Origin: Labia minor
Lineage: Eukaryota > Arthropoda > Insecta > Dermaptera > Spongiphoridae
DNA length: 64,000 bases
Direction of reading: 5' to 3'
Assembly: GCA_963082975.1 (NCBI GenBank)
Contig: OY720348.1
Location: 52,588,421 to 52,652,420, forward strand
In this document: in pieces, positions 10,438-21,279 of the stretch
Layout of the letters: every line of letters begins with the position of its first letter
Position numbering within the stretch: position 1 is the first letter of the stretch
Program-made: the position numbers and the translations under genes
The notes under the pieces: generated by a model
The model's input: the letters and a program-made list of their open reading frames with translations, nothing else
The model's database searches: none
Told to the model about the DNA's origin: nothing

Positions 10438-11410
10438 GGCTCAAAGATACTCGAAAGTTCTTGGCCGCAACAACCACATTTCTCCAAGTGTCCCTATCCT
10501 GAGCCCTTGTCCCATCTCTCTGTCGTCCCTTCCTACGCGCCATTGGTTTTCCAAGCGGACGTTTTCCAATCGGTCTCCCCACCAATATATTTTTCCTCTC
10601 CCATTCTAGCCACGTGTCCTGCCTATCGCAGCTTTTTCCCTATTATAACCCTAACTATTTCTGAAGATGCAGAGAGGCCATGCAATTTCTTGTTATGCAG
10701 TCTCCTCCATTCCCCGGTTACCTCATCTTTCTTTGGCCATTAAATGCAGGGAAGAATCCTATTCTCAAATACTCTGAATCTACTCTCATCTCCAAGGGTC
10801 ATAGACCATGCCTCCCACCCATATAATGCAACAGGCAAAATAATCTTTTTATATATTCCCTTTGATAATAATTTTCAAGAGATAAGCCTCTTTATTGCAG
10901 ATAACAGGCGTTTCCCGATTGCAACCCCGATTTAAATTCTTCTCAAATATTATTATCCTTCGTGTTTACATTCAATTTTTCTACATATTCAAATTCTACA
11001 TTTTGTATCTTAAGATTTTGTATGTTAATACTCTTCCTCTTTGTTACTAAATATTTTTTCTTATCACTATTAATTTCAAACCTCCATTAAATTATCTGTA
11101 ATTGCAATTGCCGAATCTCCTATTATATTTAAGTCGTCTGGGTAACCTAATATTTTACAATTGATTTCCGCATCTTATTCTTTCTTTACTACCTTCAAGA
11201 CAAATTTGAAGATTGAAAATTTGAAAAAGTTTATCCGGATCTATTGAGTCATGCGTATGTTTTACTAAAGTCTACAAATAATTAGTGAACAGAAATATTG
11301 AATTCGCGGTTTTTTTCCTAATATCTGTCATAATGAAAATATCTTAATTAATGTTGGTCGATTTGGCCTGAACCCGCAATGATATCTCCTAATATTTCCT
11401 CCGCCTATGG
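10438..11410 (-). pseudogene. RTE-like LINE reverse-transcriptase segment carried by the outer Helitron
   Basis: The minus strand encodes, in broken frames, an REFNISVH ... LVDF segment of the early reverse transcriptase domain. After a gap come a LGYPDD-LNIIGDS block at the position of the (F/Y)xDD catalytic motif, VVLYGWEAWSMTLGD, and the AGHVARM tail. The same gap and the same junctions occur in the other two Helitron copies, so the piece was already deleted when acquired or before amplification. It cannot encode a working enzyme. Confidence 0.8.
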
Positions 11411-11561
11411 TTCTTAAGTATTGTATATGTTATAATAGTGAAATAGAGTATAATATTTCTTGATCATTACATTTTGGTATTTTATTTTCATTGCTAGATT
11501 ATTATTGAATATTTTTAATTATAATGAAACTTGAGAAAATGCAAAAATAGAGACTTGAGAC

Positions 11562-12223
11562 CAGGGCCACGGCGTGCACGTGTGCAAGGTGGGCGCTGCC
11601 CACTGGCGCCTGGTGTAGGGGGCGCCAAACTGACCATTCTTTTTTATTTTATTTTAAGTGTTTTAAAAATGAATCAATATAATTGTGGACGTGAATCCTA
11701 CGACACGTTTAAATATATTTTCCAAATTTGTTTGTTTTACTGCGTATCTTTCTAACCTTGCCCGTAACTGTAGCTTCGGGTGAACGAAGCTTCTCTAAGT
11801 TAAAAATTATAAAAACGAATTTGCGTTCGACATTGTCGCAGGAGCGCTTAACAGATCTTTCTATGATAGCAATAGAAAATGAAATCATGGATAACTTAGA
11901 AATATATGATATTATTAAAGGTTTTGTAGCTTCAAAGGCTCGAAGAATCCGAATAGTATAGTTTTGTGATGGAATTTCATATTGTATTATGTTTTCATTT
12001 TTGAATTTTTTTTATGTTTATTGTTCTAGAAATTTAACCTTGTTTCTATTGTTAATGAGTTAATTATTTTGTTATTTCCTATTATTATGTAGATAAATTC
12101 CTCTGTATTCATAAACACAGTTTTCAAAATTAAATGTTTTATTTGATTTTATTCTTCTATTGATAGAGGGGGCGCTTTTTAAAAATTTGCACACGGGCGC
12201 TTTGCACCCACGTCGCGGCCCTG
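11562..12223 (+). mobile_element. hAT transposon with perfect 8-bp target duplication
   Basis: The ends read CAGGGCC and GGCCCTG and are flanked on both sides by CTTGAGAC (11554-11561 and 12224-12231). GGGGGCGCC and GCACACGGGCGC blocks form longer, imperfect subterminal repeats. At 662 bp it is an internally deleted copy that keeps only the 3' part of the transposase. Both other Helitron copies (near 15120 and 33215) have a single CTTGAGAC (as GTCTCAAG) at the same place, so the hAT element arrived after the Helitron copies separated. The duplication fits the Ac-group target pattern nTnnnnAn. Confidence 0.93.
11728..11961 (+). pseudogene. hAT transposase, C-terminal dimerisation region
   Basis: The 77-residue open frame includes TLPVTVASGERSFSKLK, LRSTLSQERLTDLSMIAIEN and a basic end (ASKARRIRIV). 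This is the C-terminal dimerisation (hATC) segment of hAT transposases, where the 'P.(S/T)..SERSFS' signature lies. Full hAT transposases are roughly 600 residues; the catalytic domain and zinc finger are absent here. It lies inside the element with matched ends and target duplication, so it is a deletion derivative rather than a host gene. Confidence 0.85.
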
Positions 12224-13661
12224 CTTGAGACAATTTATAAAAAAATTAACGGTATAAAACTATAGATAAATGACCAATATATACATTCATTAATAGTATT
12301 AATTTAAATTAATTGATTTATTTGTTTTTTTATTATTAAGTTCATTTATTAATTTTTTTAGATCATAGTTATTTTCCTTAAAAGAAACTTAAATTCTGTG
12401 GTGCTAGGGGATTTGAATATCATTCGTCGCAATATGAAGATTTCGCTTACAGTTTCTGTCATGTCCGACCTCCATCCAACAGTTATTTTCTGTCAAGTTT
12501 TTTGCTTCTCTTAATCATGTGATCTATATATTTAATTTTTTTTGATTCATTATAATAAAATTTAAACAAATAAAAATTTTTACTTTGTTAATTTATATAA
12601 ATTTCAATATAAACTGATTGTGAGTGATACGCTTAGCCAATACTCTGAATAATTTGTGTACAAAAATATTGAATGTTCTTAGCGAGATTTGATATAATGT
12701 TGTACGATTTGCCCTAAATCTGAATTAGAAGAAAATTATAAATTGCCTCCTCTTCCAGCCCAATTCATTTACCCACCCATGTTGCATATGGCATCTAAAT
12801 TTCTTAAAACTCCGTTTTTTTTAATTTAAAATAGGAGAGAAAGAGTTTTAAATTATATTCGAATAGTCTATATATTCTATATATCAGTATTTTTTTCTGA
12901 ATTTAATAGCAAGTTGATTTTAAAAATTTTCCATTCTTAATGCATATGATTGATTACATGTGTTAAAATTTAAAAAAATTCAAATATTCTAATTTTTATA
13001 TTTATATACAATTTAATATTATTTTTTATTAATATCATATAAAAAAAAGAGAATTTATTAAAAATTAAAAATAAAAAAAGAAGCCTATTAATAAAAAATG
13101 GAATGGTGATTTAAATATTTTATTAAATTAATTAAAATGAGACCTTTTAGAAAAAATTATTTAATTGAAATGATATTTAAATATAAGAATTTAAAAAAAT
13201 ATTATATTCTTTGTTTGACAATTGTTATTTAATTATGTGCAACATGATTCGACTTGCACAGAGCATCGTTATTTTTTATTAATATCACATAATAAAAATG
13301 AATCTTTTAAACATAATAAATAAAAAAGACATTTTAATAAATTTAAAAAATATACCCAATTTAAAAATGTCAAAAATTTAAAACAACTTTATATCATCAT
13401 ATTTTAATTTTTATATAATATATATATATATTTAGTAATTAATAATAGAGTAATTAAATTAAAATAAAAAACAAAGATAATATAATTCAGTCATTTTAAT
13501 TCAGGTTAAATAATATTTTTTTTTATTATTCAATGATAAAATTTATATCTATATATATAAAAAAAGGTTTTTGTCTGCACATTGCTCAGAATTTAAAATT
13601 TTTTGCATATCTTCGCGTTTCATGACCTCTAGAATCCAAAAGTGACTTTAGAATTTTTCAC

Positions 13662-13662
<1 letters not shown>

Positions 13663-13752
<90 letters not shown>
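13663..13752 (+). repeat. (GTCT)n microsatellite inside the inner Helitron
   Basis: About 22 near-perfect GTCT units. The equivalent tract is about 12 units in the outer Helitron, about 8 at 32260-32292 and 3 at 31556-31570, so it varies in length between copies, as in DINE-1-like elements. Confidence 0.95.
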
Positions 13753-15254
13753 CGGAAAATTACTATTTTATAGACTCAGAATTGGCTGAACCGATTTCTT
13801 TGAAATTACATCACAATATTCTTATATACCTCTAGAGTAACATAGGCTATAAATTTTATTAATATCTTATCAATAACCGCAGAAATTAATTTTTTAAAGT
13901 TTATATAATTCTCCGTGTTGTTCATTCAAGAGCAGCTCGCGGCTCACTGTCGGCCTAGCGGAATCATTTCAAACAATGAATTATCATAGAGATTCCCAAT
14001 CGAAGAATTATTATAATATTTCCCTTTTTATTTTAAATTCTAATATACAAATATCAATTCAATTAAATAATTTATTCTAAAAGTTCTCAATTTAATTAAA
14101 ATATTTATTAGATCATATTTTTATCTTAAATTATTTTTTATTTAATTGAATATTTCTTCTTTTCTATAATATATATATAATAATATATAAATTTTATCAT
14201 TGAATAATAAAAAAAAATATTATTTAACCTGAATTAAAATGACTGAATTATATTATCTTTGTTTTTTATTTTAATTTAATTACTCTATTATTAATTAACT
14301 ATATATATATATATATATATATTATATAAAAATTAAAATATGATGATATAAAGTTGTTTTAAATTTTTGACATTTTTAAATTGGGTATATTTTTTAAATT
14401 TATTAAAATGTCTTTTTTATTTATTATGTTTAAAAGATTCATTTTTATTATGTGATATTAATAAAAAATAACGATGCTCTGTGCAAGTCGAATCATGTTG
14501 CACATAATTAAATAACAATTGCCAAACAAAGAATATAATATTTTTTTAAATTCTTATATTTAAATATCATTTCAATTAAATAATTTATTCTAAAAGGTCT
14601 CATTTTAATGCAATTTATAATTTTCTTCTAATTCAGATTTAGGACAAATCGTACAACATTATATCAAATCTCGCTAAGAACATTCAATATTTTTGTACAC
14701 AAAATATTCAGAGTATTGGCTAAGCGTATCACTCACAATCAGTTTATATTGAAATTTATATAAATTAACAAAGTAAAAATTTTTATTTGTTTAAATTTTA
14801 TTATAATGAATCAAAAAAAATTAAATATATAGATCACATGATTAAGAGAAGCAAAAAACTTAACAGAAAATAACTGTTGGATGGAGGTCATGTAGAAACT
14901 GTAAGCGAAATCTTCATATTGCGACGAATAATTTTCAAATCCCCTAGCACCACAGAATTTAAGTTTCTTTTAAGGAAAATAACTATGATCTAAAAAAATT
15001 AATAAATGAACTTAATAATAAAAAAAACAAATAAATCAATTAATTTAAATTAATACTATTAATGAATGTATATATTGGTCATTTATCTATAGTTTTATAC
15101 CGTTAATTTTTATAAATTGTCTCAAGTCTCTATTTTTGCATTTTCTCAAGTTTCATTATAATTAAAAATATTCAATAATAATCTAGCAATGAAAATAAAA
15201 TACCAAAATGTAATGATCAAGAAATATTATACTCTATTATAACATATACAATAC

Positions 15255-16250
15255 TTATAAACTATAGGCGGAGGAAATATTAGGAGATATCATTGCGGGT
15301 TCAGGCCAAATTGACCAACATTAATTAAGATATTTTCATTATGACAGATATTAGGAAAAAAACCGCGAATTCAATATTTCTGTTCACTAATTATTAGTAG
15401 ACTTTAGTAAAACATACGCATGACTCAATAGATCCGGATAAACTTTTTCAAATTTTCAATCTTCAAATTTGTCTTGAAGGTAGTAAAGAAAGAATAAGAT
15501 GCGGAAATCAATTGTAAAATATTAGGTTACCCAGACGACTTAAATATAATAGGAGATTCGGCAATTGCGATTACAGATAGCGAGGAAAATTTAATGGAGG
15601 TTTGAAATTAATAGGGATAAGAAAAAATATTTAGTAACAAAGAGGAAGAGTATTAACATACAAAATCTTAAGATACAAAATGTAGAATTTGAATATGTAG
15701 AAAAATTGAATGTAATCACGAAGGATAATAATATTTGAGAAGAATTTAAATCGGGGTTGCAATCGGGAAACGCCTGTTATCTGCAATAAAGAGGCTTATC
15801 TCTTCAAAATTATTATCAAAGGGAATATATAAAAAGATTATTTTGCCTGTTGCATTATATGGGTGGGAGGCATGGTCTATGACCCTTGGAGATGGGAGTA
15901 GATTCAGAGTATTTGTGAATAGGATTCTTCCCTGCATTTATTGGCCAAAGAAAGATGAGGTCACCGGGTATGGGGGAGACTGCATAACAAGAAATTGCAT
16001 GGCCTCTCTGCATCTTCAGAAATAGTTAGGGTTATAAAAGGGAAAAAACTGCGATAGGCAGGGCACGTGGCTAGAATGGGAGAGGAAAAAGATATTGGTG
16101 GGAAGACCAATTGGAAAACGTCCGCTTGGAAAACCAATGACGCGTAGGAAGGGACGTAAGAGAGATGGAACAAGGGCTCAGGATAGGGACACTTGGAGAA
16201 ATGTGGTTGTTGCGGCTAAGAACTTTCGAGTATCTTTGAGCCACATAGGT
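15255..16250 (+). pseudogene. RTE-like LINE segment carried by the inner Helitron
   Basis: The same LINE piece as in the outer copy. REFNISVH lies near 15363-15390, then the gap, LGYPDD-LNIIGDS near 15522-15560, a VALYGWEAWSMTLGD block near 15850, and the tail ending about 16250. Frames are broken. Its borders inside the Helitron match the outer copy (10438-11410) and copy 3 (33355-34365). Confidence 0.8.
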
Positions 16251-16913
16251 AGATAGATATAACATATACAATAATAATATATATAATTAATATAGTGATT
16301 AAATTAAAATATATTTTTTAAATAAGAACACAAAAAGAAATGAATGTTTTATGTAATATACTGATTGAAACAAAATGGATGAAAACCTTTTACTACTTTC
16401 AACCACCAAATACTATGTACCACTCGGGGGTACAGGGGGCGGAGCCCCCGTCTAGGTGTGAAGAGCGCCGAAGGCGCTCTGAGCAGCTAGTATTATTATA
16501 TATATATTATAGAAAAGAAGAAATATTCAATTAAATAAAAAATAATTTAAGATAAAAATATGATCTAATAAATATTTTAATTAAATTGAGAACTTTTAGA
16601 ATAAATTATTTAATTGAATTGATATTTGTATATTAGAATTTAAAATAAAAAGTGAAATATAATAATTCTTCGATTCATTGTTTGAAATGATTCCGCTAGG
16701 CCGACAGTGAGCCGCGAGCTGCTCTTGAATGAACAACACGGAGAATTATATAAACTTTAAAAAATTAATTTCTGCGGTTATTGATAAGATATTAATAAAA
16801 TGTATAGCCTATGTTACTCTAGAGGTATATAAGAATATTGTGATGTAATTTCAAAGAAATCGGTTCAGCCAATTCTGAGTCTATAAAATAGTAATTTTCC
16901 GGACAGACAGACC

Positions 16914-16957
<44 letters not shown>

Positions 16958-17070
16958 TGAAAAATTCTAAAGTCACTTTTGGATTCTAGAGGTCATGAAA
17001 CGCGAAGATATGCAAAAATTTTTAAATTCTGAGCAATGTGCAGACAAAAACCTTTTTTTATATATATAGA

Positions 17071-17234
17071 TTATCACTTGGATCGCTGTGCGTTGATGTG
17101 GCGACATCTTGCGTTACCTGCGGTACTAGGCACCACAAAACTATATTAGTTACTTTAATGTAAATGTTTAATATAAACTTAGATTTGTTTTATATTATAT
17201 TTTCCTTTTAATATTAAATTAATTACAGAATATA
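17071..17234 (+). repeat. Repeat D, right part of copy X
   Basis: Continues repeat D beyond the outer Helitron and matches 39574-39735 in inverse orientation (GGCGACATCTTGCGTTACC and neighbours). The similarity ends near 17234. Confidence 0.8.
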
Positions 17235-17329
17235 TTATTTTAAAATCAAATTAAGATAAATAAATAAGAAAAAATTTTAAAATGTTTACATTATAAACAA
17301 AATATTGTAACTCACTCTTTGATATTACA

Positions 17330-17435
17330 AGACTCTCCCACGTCCCTTCCTACATTTTCCACCCACCGCGTTCTTGGTCTTCTTACAGGACGTTTCCCAA
17401 TCGGTCTCCCTACAAATATATTTTTCGGCGTTTTT
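17330..17435 (-). pseudogene. RTE-like LINE 3' tail fragment
   Basis: The minus strand carries the part corresponding to RPIGKRPxxRPRTRW ... of the LINE tail seen at 3301 and 62125. About 100 bases, truncated on both sides. Confidence 0.6.
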
Positions 17436-18311
17436 TCGTCTCTGCTCTATCAAAACAATAACTTGAGCGGCAACCTCTGACTTTATATCCATGATATTCT
17501 AATAAAAATGATGTCACTTTGTATAAATTTAATCCAATCAACATTTGAAATGCGATTAATAATAATAATTGATTGTATGAAATTTTATAAGGTAATTGCA
17601 AATAAACAGTAACAGCAGCTAGGAACAGCATTCTTTCCCAGTTCAACCAATCAGATCAAATAATTTAAAAAGTAATCAACCAATTTGCTTGGTTTTGATA
17701 TCAATGTAAAATGAAATAAATAAACTTTAAACAAATATACATTTTATAAATATCGGCTTAACCATTTCAAAACAATAAGATTTTGTATACGCGTTTCTGG
17801 GTTGAGTCAATTTAGCTGCACACAAATGTAGCAAACCAGGAATCTAGTGTTTGATATATACAAAATTTTCATTAAATTAATTTAAAAAGAAAATTTTTCT
17901 TTAGCTTCAGGAGTAGAAAGGAGAAGGCTGTAAAAAGCAGCAGACCCCCCAAGGAGCAAATTCTAGGAAGAAGAAGATATGTATTTATAGACTTGATTTT
18001 ATGTAATTTCGAGGATCCATTTTTATGGAAACACCAATCCAATTTTTAATTTTTTGCGGCTATAATCATATCTTAATGAATTGTAAGTGTATGCAAAATT
18101 TTCTATCTGTTGTTGTTGTCGAGTTCAAATATGGGGAATGACGGTCATTAGCGAAGAAAATAAGATTTATACATGGAAAGGAAAACGCCTTTTTATTATG
18201 ATTGCAGATTTGTATTCTTACATATTTCTTGAGTTATTCCTTGATTTGCCTTTTTATTATCATCGTAGGTTTGTATTCTTTCATAATTTTTGACTTATTT
18301 CTTTATTCTTC
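17436..18311. other. Stretch without a recognised gene
   Basis: Moderately AT-rich. Short open frames at 17410-17646 (minus) and 18087-18293 (plus) have no recognisable domain. The 17880-17990 portion is purine-rich. Confidence 0.4.
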
Positions 18312-18623
18312 TTTCTGCATCACTATAATGCACCAGCTCACACACCATTGCTTGTTCGTGGTTTTTTGTCCAAAAACAACACTGTAATCATGCCTCACCA
18401 GATTTGGCTCCCTTGTAACATTTTCTTATTCTCAAAACTGAAGCCAAGGAAAGGAAAGCGTTTTGTCATAATCGATGAGATTAAGTCGGAATCTAATAAC
18501 GAGCTGATGACCATACCGAAAAGCACATTTAAGAACTGCTTCGAAGATTGGAAGATGCGCTGGCATAAGTGCATTTTATCTGAGAGGAATTACTTTGTAG
18601 GGGACAAAACGGATATTGATTAA
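18312..18623 (+). pseudogene. mariner-family transposase, C-terminal fragment
   Basis: The frame reads FLHHYNAPAHTPLLVRG, then LPCNIFLFSKLKP, KGKRFVIIDEIK and WHKCILSERNYFVGD before a natural stop. These correspond to the mariner signatures HDNAPxHT and YSPDLxPxDFxLFxxLK and the C-terminal KRWxKCI...YFEGD. Two catalytic aspartates are replaced (HDNAP reads HYNAP; the PxDFFLF position reads PCNIFLF), so the protein would be inactive. About 100 of an expected 340-350 residues remain, and no terminal inverted repeats are clear. Confidence 0.8.
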
Positions 18624-19046
18624 TAAATAAATATTATCCGAAATAATTCAAAATTTTCTTTTGAACTAACCTCGTTTATATTTTAATATTTAATAAATTA
18701 ATTCATTGAATATTTATTTATTTTTTATTTATGGACATATAATATAATATAGATTTACATAAAAATATACAAATTCTATGTTAAATTCTATATTTTTGAA
18801 TTAAATACCTATAGATAAACTTTATTAACATAAATATTAATTTAAACGATTTCAATTATTAATTGTAAAATATATTATATATTTAATTAATAGCAAAAAT
18901 ATTATAACATACTTGTTCTAACAAAAAAATTTTGTTATAAAATATAATAATTTGAAACCTATTTTAAATATCCCACAAGAATTGCCTGACCAATTAGAAT
19001 AAGTTTATTTGACATAGTTGCACACTTTTTTTTACTTTATATATGT
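18624..19046. other. AT-rich spacer
   Basis: No feature recognised beyond TA-rich runs. Confidence 0.5.
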
Positions 19047-19156
19047 ACAGGTTCCTTAACTTCCTCATTGTTAGCAAATCTTTTTCCACGTCTTTGAGTG
19101 GTCCAAACAGGTAAAAATCAGATGGGACGAGGTCGGGACTGTAAGCAGGATGAGGT
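19047..19156 (-). pseudogene. mariner transposase fragment, isolated duplicate
   Basis: This 110-bp stretch repeats 19408-19520 (YSPDLVPSDFYLF region, minus strand) with a handful of differences, but has no terminal inverted repeats around it. It is either a deleted second copy of the same mariner family or a local duplication from the adjacent element. Confidence 0.7.
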
Positions 19157-19216
19157 ATTATAAATCATGCATGGAACTGAAGATTGCAGATTCAGCTTGT
19201 ATATATTTATAAGATA

Positions 19217-19674
19217 CCAGGATCATTCACTAAGAAATGAGACAAATGTCTATAGCTCACAGACTGTTTAATTGATTCTTACAAAATTAATTCTATTTTT
19301 CAACATAATCACCCCCCCCCCTACAGTTATGCATTTGCCCCATCTTTCTTGTAGCTTTCTAATTCACTTGGCGAAGAATTCTTTCAATTTACCTCTAAGT
19401 CACTTTTGCACAGCTTCCTTAACTTCCTCATTGTTAGCAAATCTTTTTCCACTTCTTTGAGTGGCCCAAACAGGTAAAAGTCAGATGGGACGAGGTCGGG
19501 ACTGTAAGCAGGATGAGGTAAAATCTCCCAACCCAATTTTTTCACGGGTCAGCTTAAGAAGCTACAAGAAAACTTGGGGGGGGGGGGGATTATGTTGAAA
19601 AATAGACTGAATTTTTTAAAAATCAAATATACCGTTTTTGAGTTATTTGTCTCCTTATTTATTTGAATGACCCT
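19217..19674 (-). mobile_element. mariner-type element with long imperfect terminal inverted repeats
   Basis: The left end CAGGATCATTCAC and the right end (GTGAATGACCC-like on the plus strand) are inverted. The similarity extends about 100 bp inward to facing C and G runs (19311-19321 and 19577-19588). A TA lies next to each end. Between them a minus-strand frame reads EILPHPAYSPDLVPSDFYLF and then loses frame, giving only the last catalytic block of a mariner transposase. A deletion derivative of about 458 bp. Confidence 0.75.
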
Positions 19675-20292
19675 TATATATATATGTATATAATATTATT
19701 TATTCAATTTCAAATGGTCCCTGAAAGAGTTTTCACTTCAAAAATATGTATTAATAAACTTTTTTTAATGATTTGATAGTTCTAGTTATTGTTATTTTCT
19801 TAGAAAATTAAAAAAAACATTATATGTGGATTATGATATTTCAAAATTTGAAGTAAGTAATGTTTGAAAATCTCGCGTTATTTAAGAAAAGTTGGTTGAA
19901 CTGAATAATGACCTGTGATATTTAAAATTTACAAATTTATTTCTTGAATTACTTCTTTGTCAAATATCTAGAGTAAATGAGAAGTTGTTTGGAAGTTTTG
20001 CTGTTTAATTGCAGTTTGAAACCTCCCATGGCGCTCTAATTTTCCTAATTTACCACCCACCCTCCCACACACGAAAACACACCCAGTTGAATTGATTTTA
20101 AGTAATCTATATCCATGTCCGAAACACAAAGTAACATTTAAAAAGAATTTATATAGGGCGTGGAGGATGAAAGGGGGTTATGGAGAAGAGAAAACATTTG
20201 AAAGAATATATATGGGTAGACGCCGTGAGCCCTCTGCCCTTTCCCTTTGTGTAATGCGGACTTCAATAGTGGCATCTCGCTCGCTCCATTAT
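19675..20292. other. Unassigned stretch leading into a GC-richer island
   Basis: AT-rich to about 20000, then a more balanced segment (20025-20290) with no clear domain in any frame. It joins the candidate exon that follows. Confidence 0.4.
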
Positions 20293-20475
20293 TGATTTTC
20301 TCCAGGCAGGAAGGAGAGCGACGTTAGAGGATGGTTGAGGTAGGCCTCCGAGGCGTTCAATAGGTCTTCTTCGGTTGAAGGGGATGCGAGATGCACCGGA
20401 TGACATCCAATCATCATCATCATCATCATCCTCATCATAGTAAGTGAGTGAAGAGGTTGGTTCGAAAATCATCAA
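20293..20475 (-). CDS. Candidate host exon (acidic run plus PAWRKSIMERAR motif)
   Basis: The minus strand reads YYDEDDDDDDDWMSSG, then IPFNRRRPIERLGGLP and NVALLPAWRKSIMERAR before a stop. Base composition is clearly less AT-biased than the surroundings, and the sequence is not repeated in the window. A 'PAWR/K..(L/I)(L/M)E(R/K)(R/K)R' motif after a disordered acidic stretch is known near the ends of some actin- or phosphatase-linked proteins (for example the espin and taperin/phostensin groups), so a real exon is plausible. I see no convincing splice acceptor and cannot name the gene. The aspartate run may simply be an ATC/GAT microsatellite. Confidence 0.35.
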
Positions 20476-20697
20476 AATTAATTGAAAATTACCACTAATT
20501 CCGAAAGAAAATTGAGTTTGTTATTTTGTTTTATTTTCAATTTCTTATTAATTTAACATGATCAAATATATAACAATTACAAAAATAATTGATTATGAAT
20601 GAAATTTACAGAACAAGGACCCAGAATGCATCATGAGAAATTATATGCAACTCTATGCATTCCCATATGATGGTCAAGACACTGGGTCAAGTATATA

Positions 20698-21104
20698 CGA
20701 GGGTAGGTCTATAAGTCCTGTCAAAATTTCAACCAGCTGAATCTTTTAGTTTTTGTTTGACATCTATTAATACACACTACCTCGTGATTTGAAAAGAAAA
20801 TGGAAAAAAGTGATTTCATGAAAATCCATTAATTGGGATATGAATAGCTCCATCATCCGCCCTATTCTTCGGATTTAGCCCCGAGTGACTATTTCTTGTT
20901 TCCAAACGTGAAGAAATGACTCGGCGGAAAGAGATTGGACTCCATCGATGAAATGATCTCAAAAACAAATACCTATTTTGATGTCCTCGACAAATCTTAT
21001 TTTTGGAAGGGATAAAAAACTTGAAGAAACGTTGGACAAAGGAGGCTACGTTGAAAAATAAAGTAATTTTTTTATCCAAAAACGGCCTTATTTATCTGCC
21101 CTCG
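20698..21104 (+). mobile_element. mariner element, deletion derivative with transposase C-terminus
   Basis: The left end follows TA and reads CGAGGGTAGGTCTATAAGTC. The right end is the imperfect inverse (CTTATTTATCTGCCCTCG). Between them the plus strand encodes, with stops, YSSDLAPSDYFLFPNVKK, LGGKRLDSIDEMI and TYFDVLDKSYFWKG. These match the last catalytic block and C-terminus of mariner transposases of the mauritiana-like type. Of roughly 1.3 kb expected, about 0.4 kb remains. It is distinct from the mariners at 18312 and 19217. Confidence 0.82.
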
Positions 21105-21279
21105 AAGACTAGGTTTTTCTTATATATAGCTTTTTCCTAGTCAGTTAGAAGAATAAAGATTATATCAAAATAAGCATAATGTAAATAATGTTAGACAATA
21201 TAAAAATAAAAATGTAAATGTATACTAATTACAACCATGAGCCACCAATTGAATGTGAAAATTATTGTAAACCCTTTTT
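21105..21279. other. Short AT-rich spacer
   Basis: Nothing recognised. Confidence 0.4.

Larger units (their letters stand above)
13548..16490 (+). mobile_element. Inner Helitron (family C), complete, inserted in a copy of itself
   Basis: It starts TCTATATATATAAAAAAAGG after an A (13547) and ends with the hairpin GAGCGCC-GAA-GGCGCTC and CTAG (16487-16490) before a T. Length 2943 bp. From left to right: the GCACATTGCTCAG block, a long GTCT microsatellite, a CTCGCGGCTCACTGTCGGCC block, AT-rich sequence, a LINE segment (15255-16250) and the 3' tail. Joining its flanks (ending AAAATTTATA, resuming TATTATTATA) recreates the uninterrupted Helitron sequence seen at about 14165-14200 and 32005-32030. 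There is no target duplication. Relative to the outer copy it lacks about 385 bp (outer 12748-13133). Confidence 0.94.
10189..17070 (-). mobile_element. Outer Helitron (family C), interrupted by a hAT element and an inner Helitron
   Basis: On the minus strand it starts at 17070 with TCTATATATATAAAAAAAGG after an A, and ends at 10189 with hairpin plus CTAG before a T. Without its two insertions it is about 3.27 kb. From 5' to 3' it carries a GTCT microsatellite (plus-strand GACA, about 16905-16957), AT-rich sequence, an RTE-like LINE segment (10438-11410) and the 3' tail. There is no Rep-helicase ORF, so it is non-autonomous. Its insertion site is preserved unfilled in repeat D at 39721-39770: joining 10170-10188 to 17071-17090 gives exactly that sequence, with no target duplication and insertion between A and T. 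Confidence 0.92.

Noticed and set aside
10273-10935. Open frames of 156 and 63 codons on the plus strand
   Set aside because: They lie antisense to the RTE-like LINE segment inside the outer Helitron; the same antisense frames recur at 34051-34517 and 15746-16271. They are shadows of the LINE coding strand.
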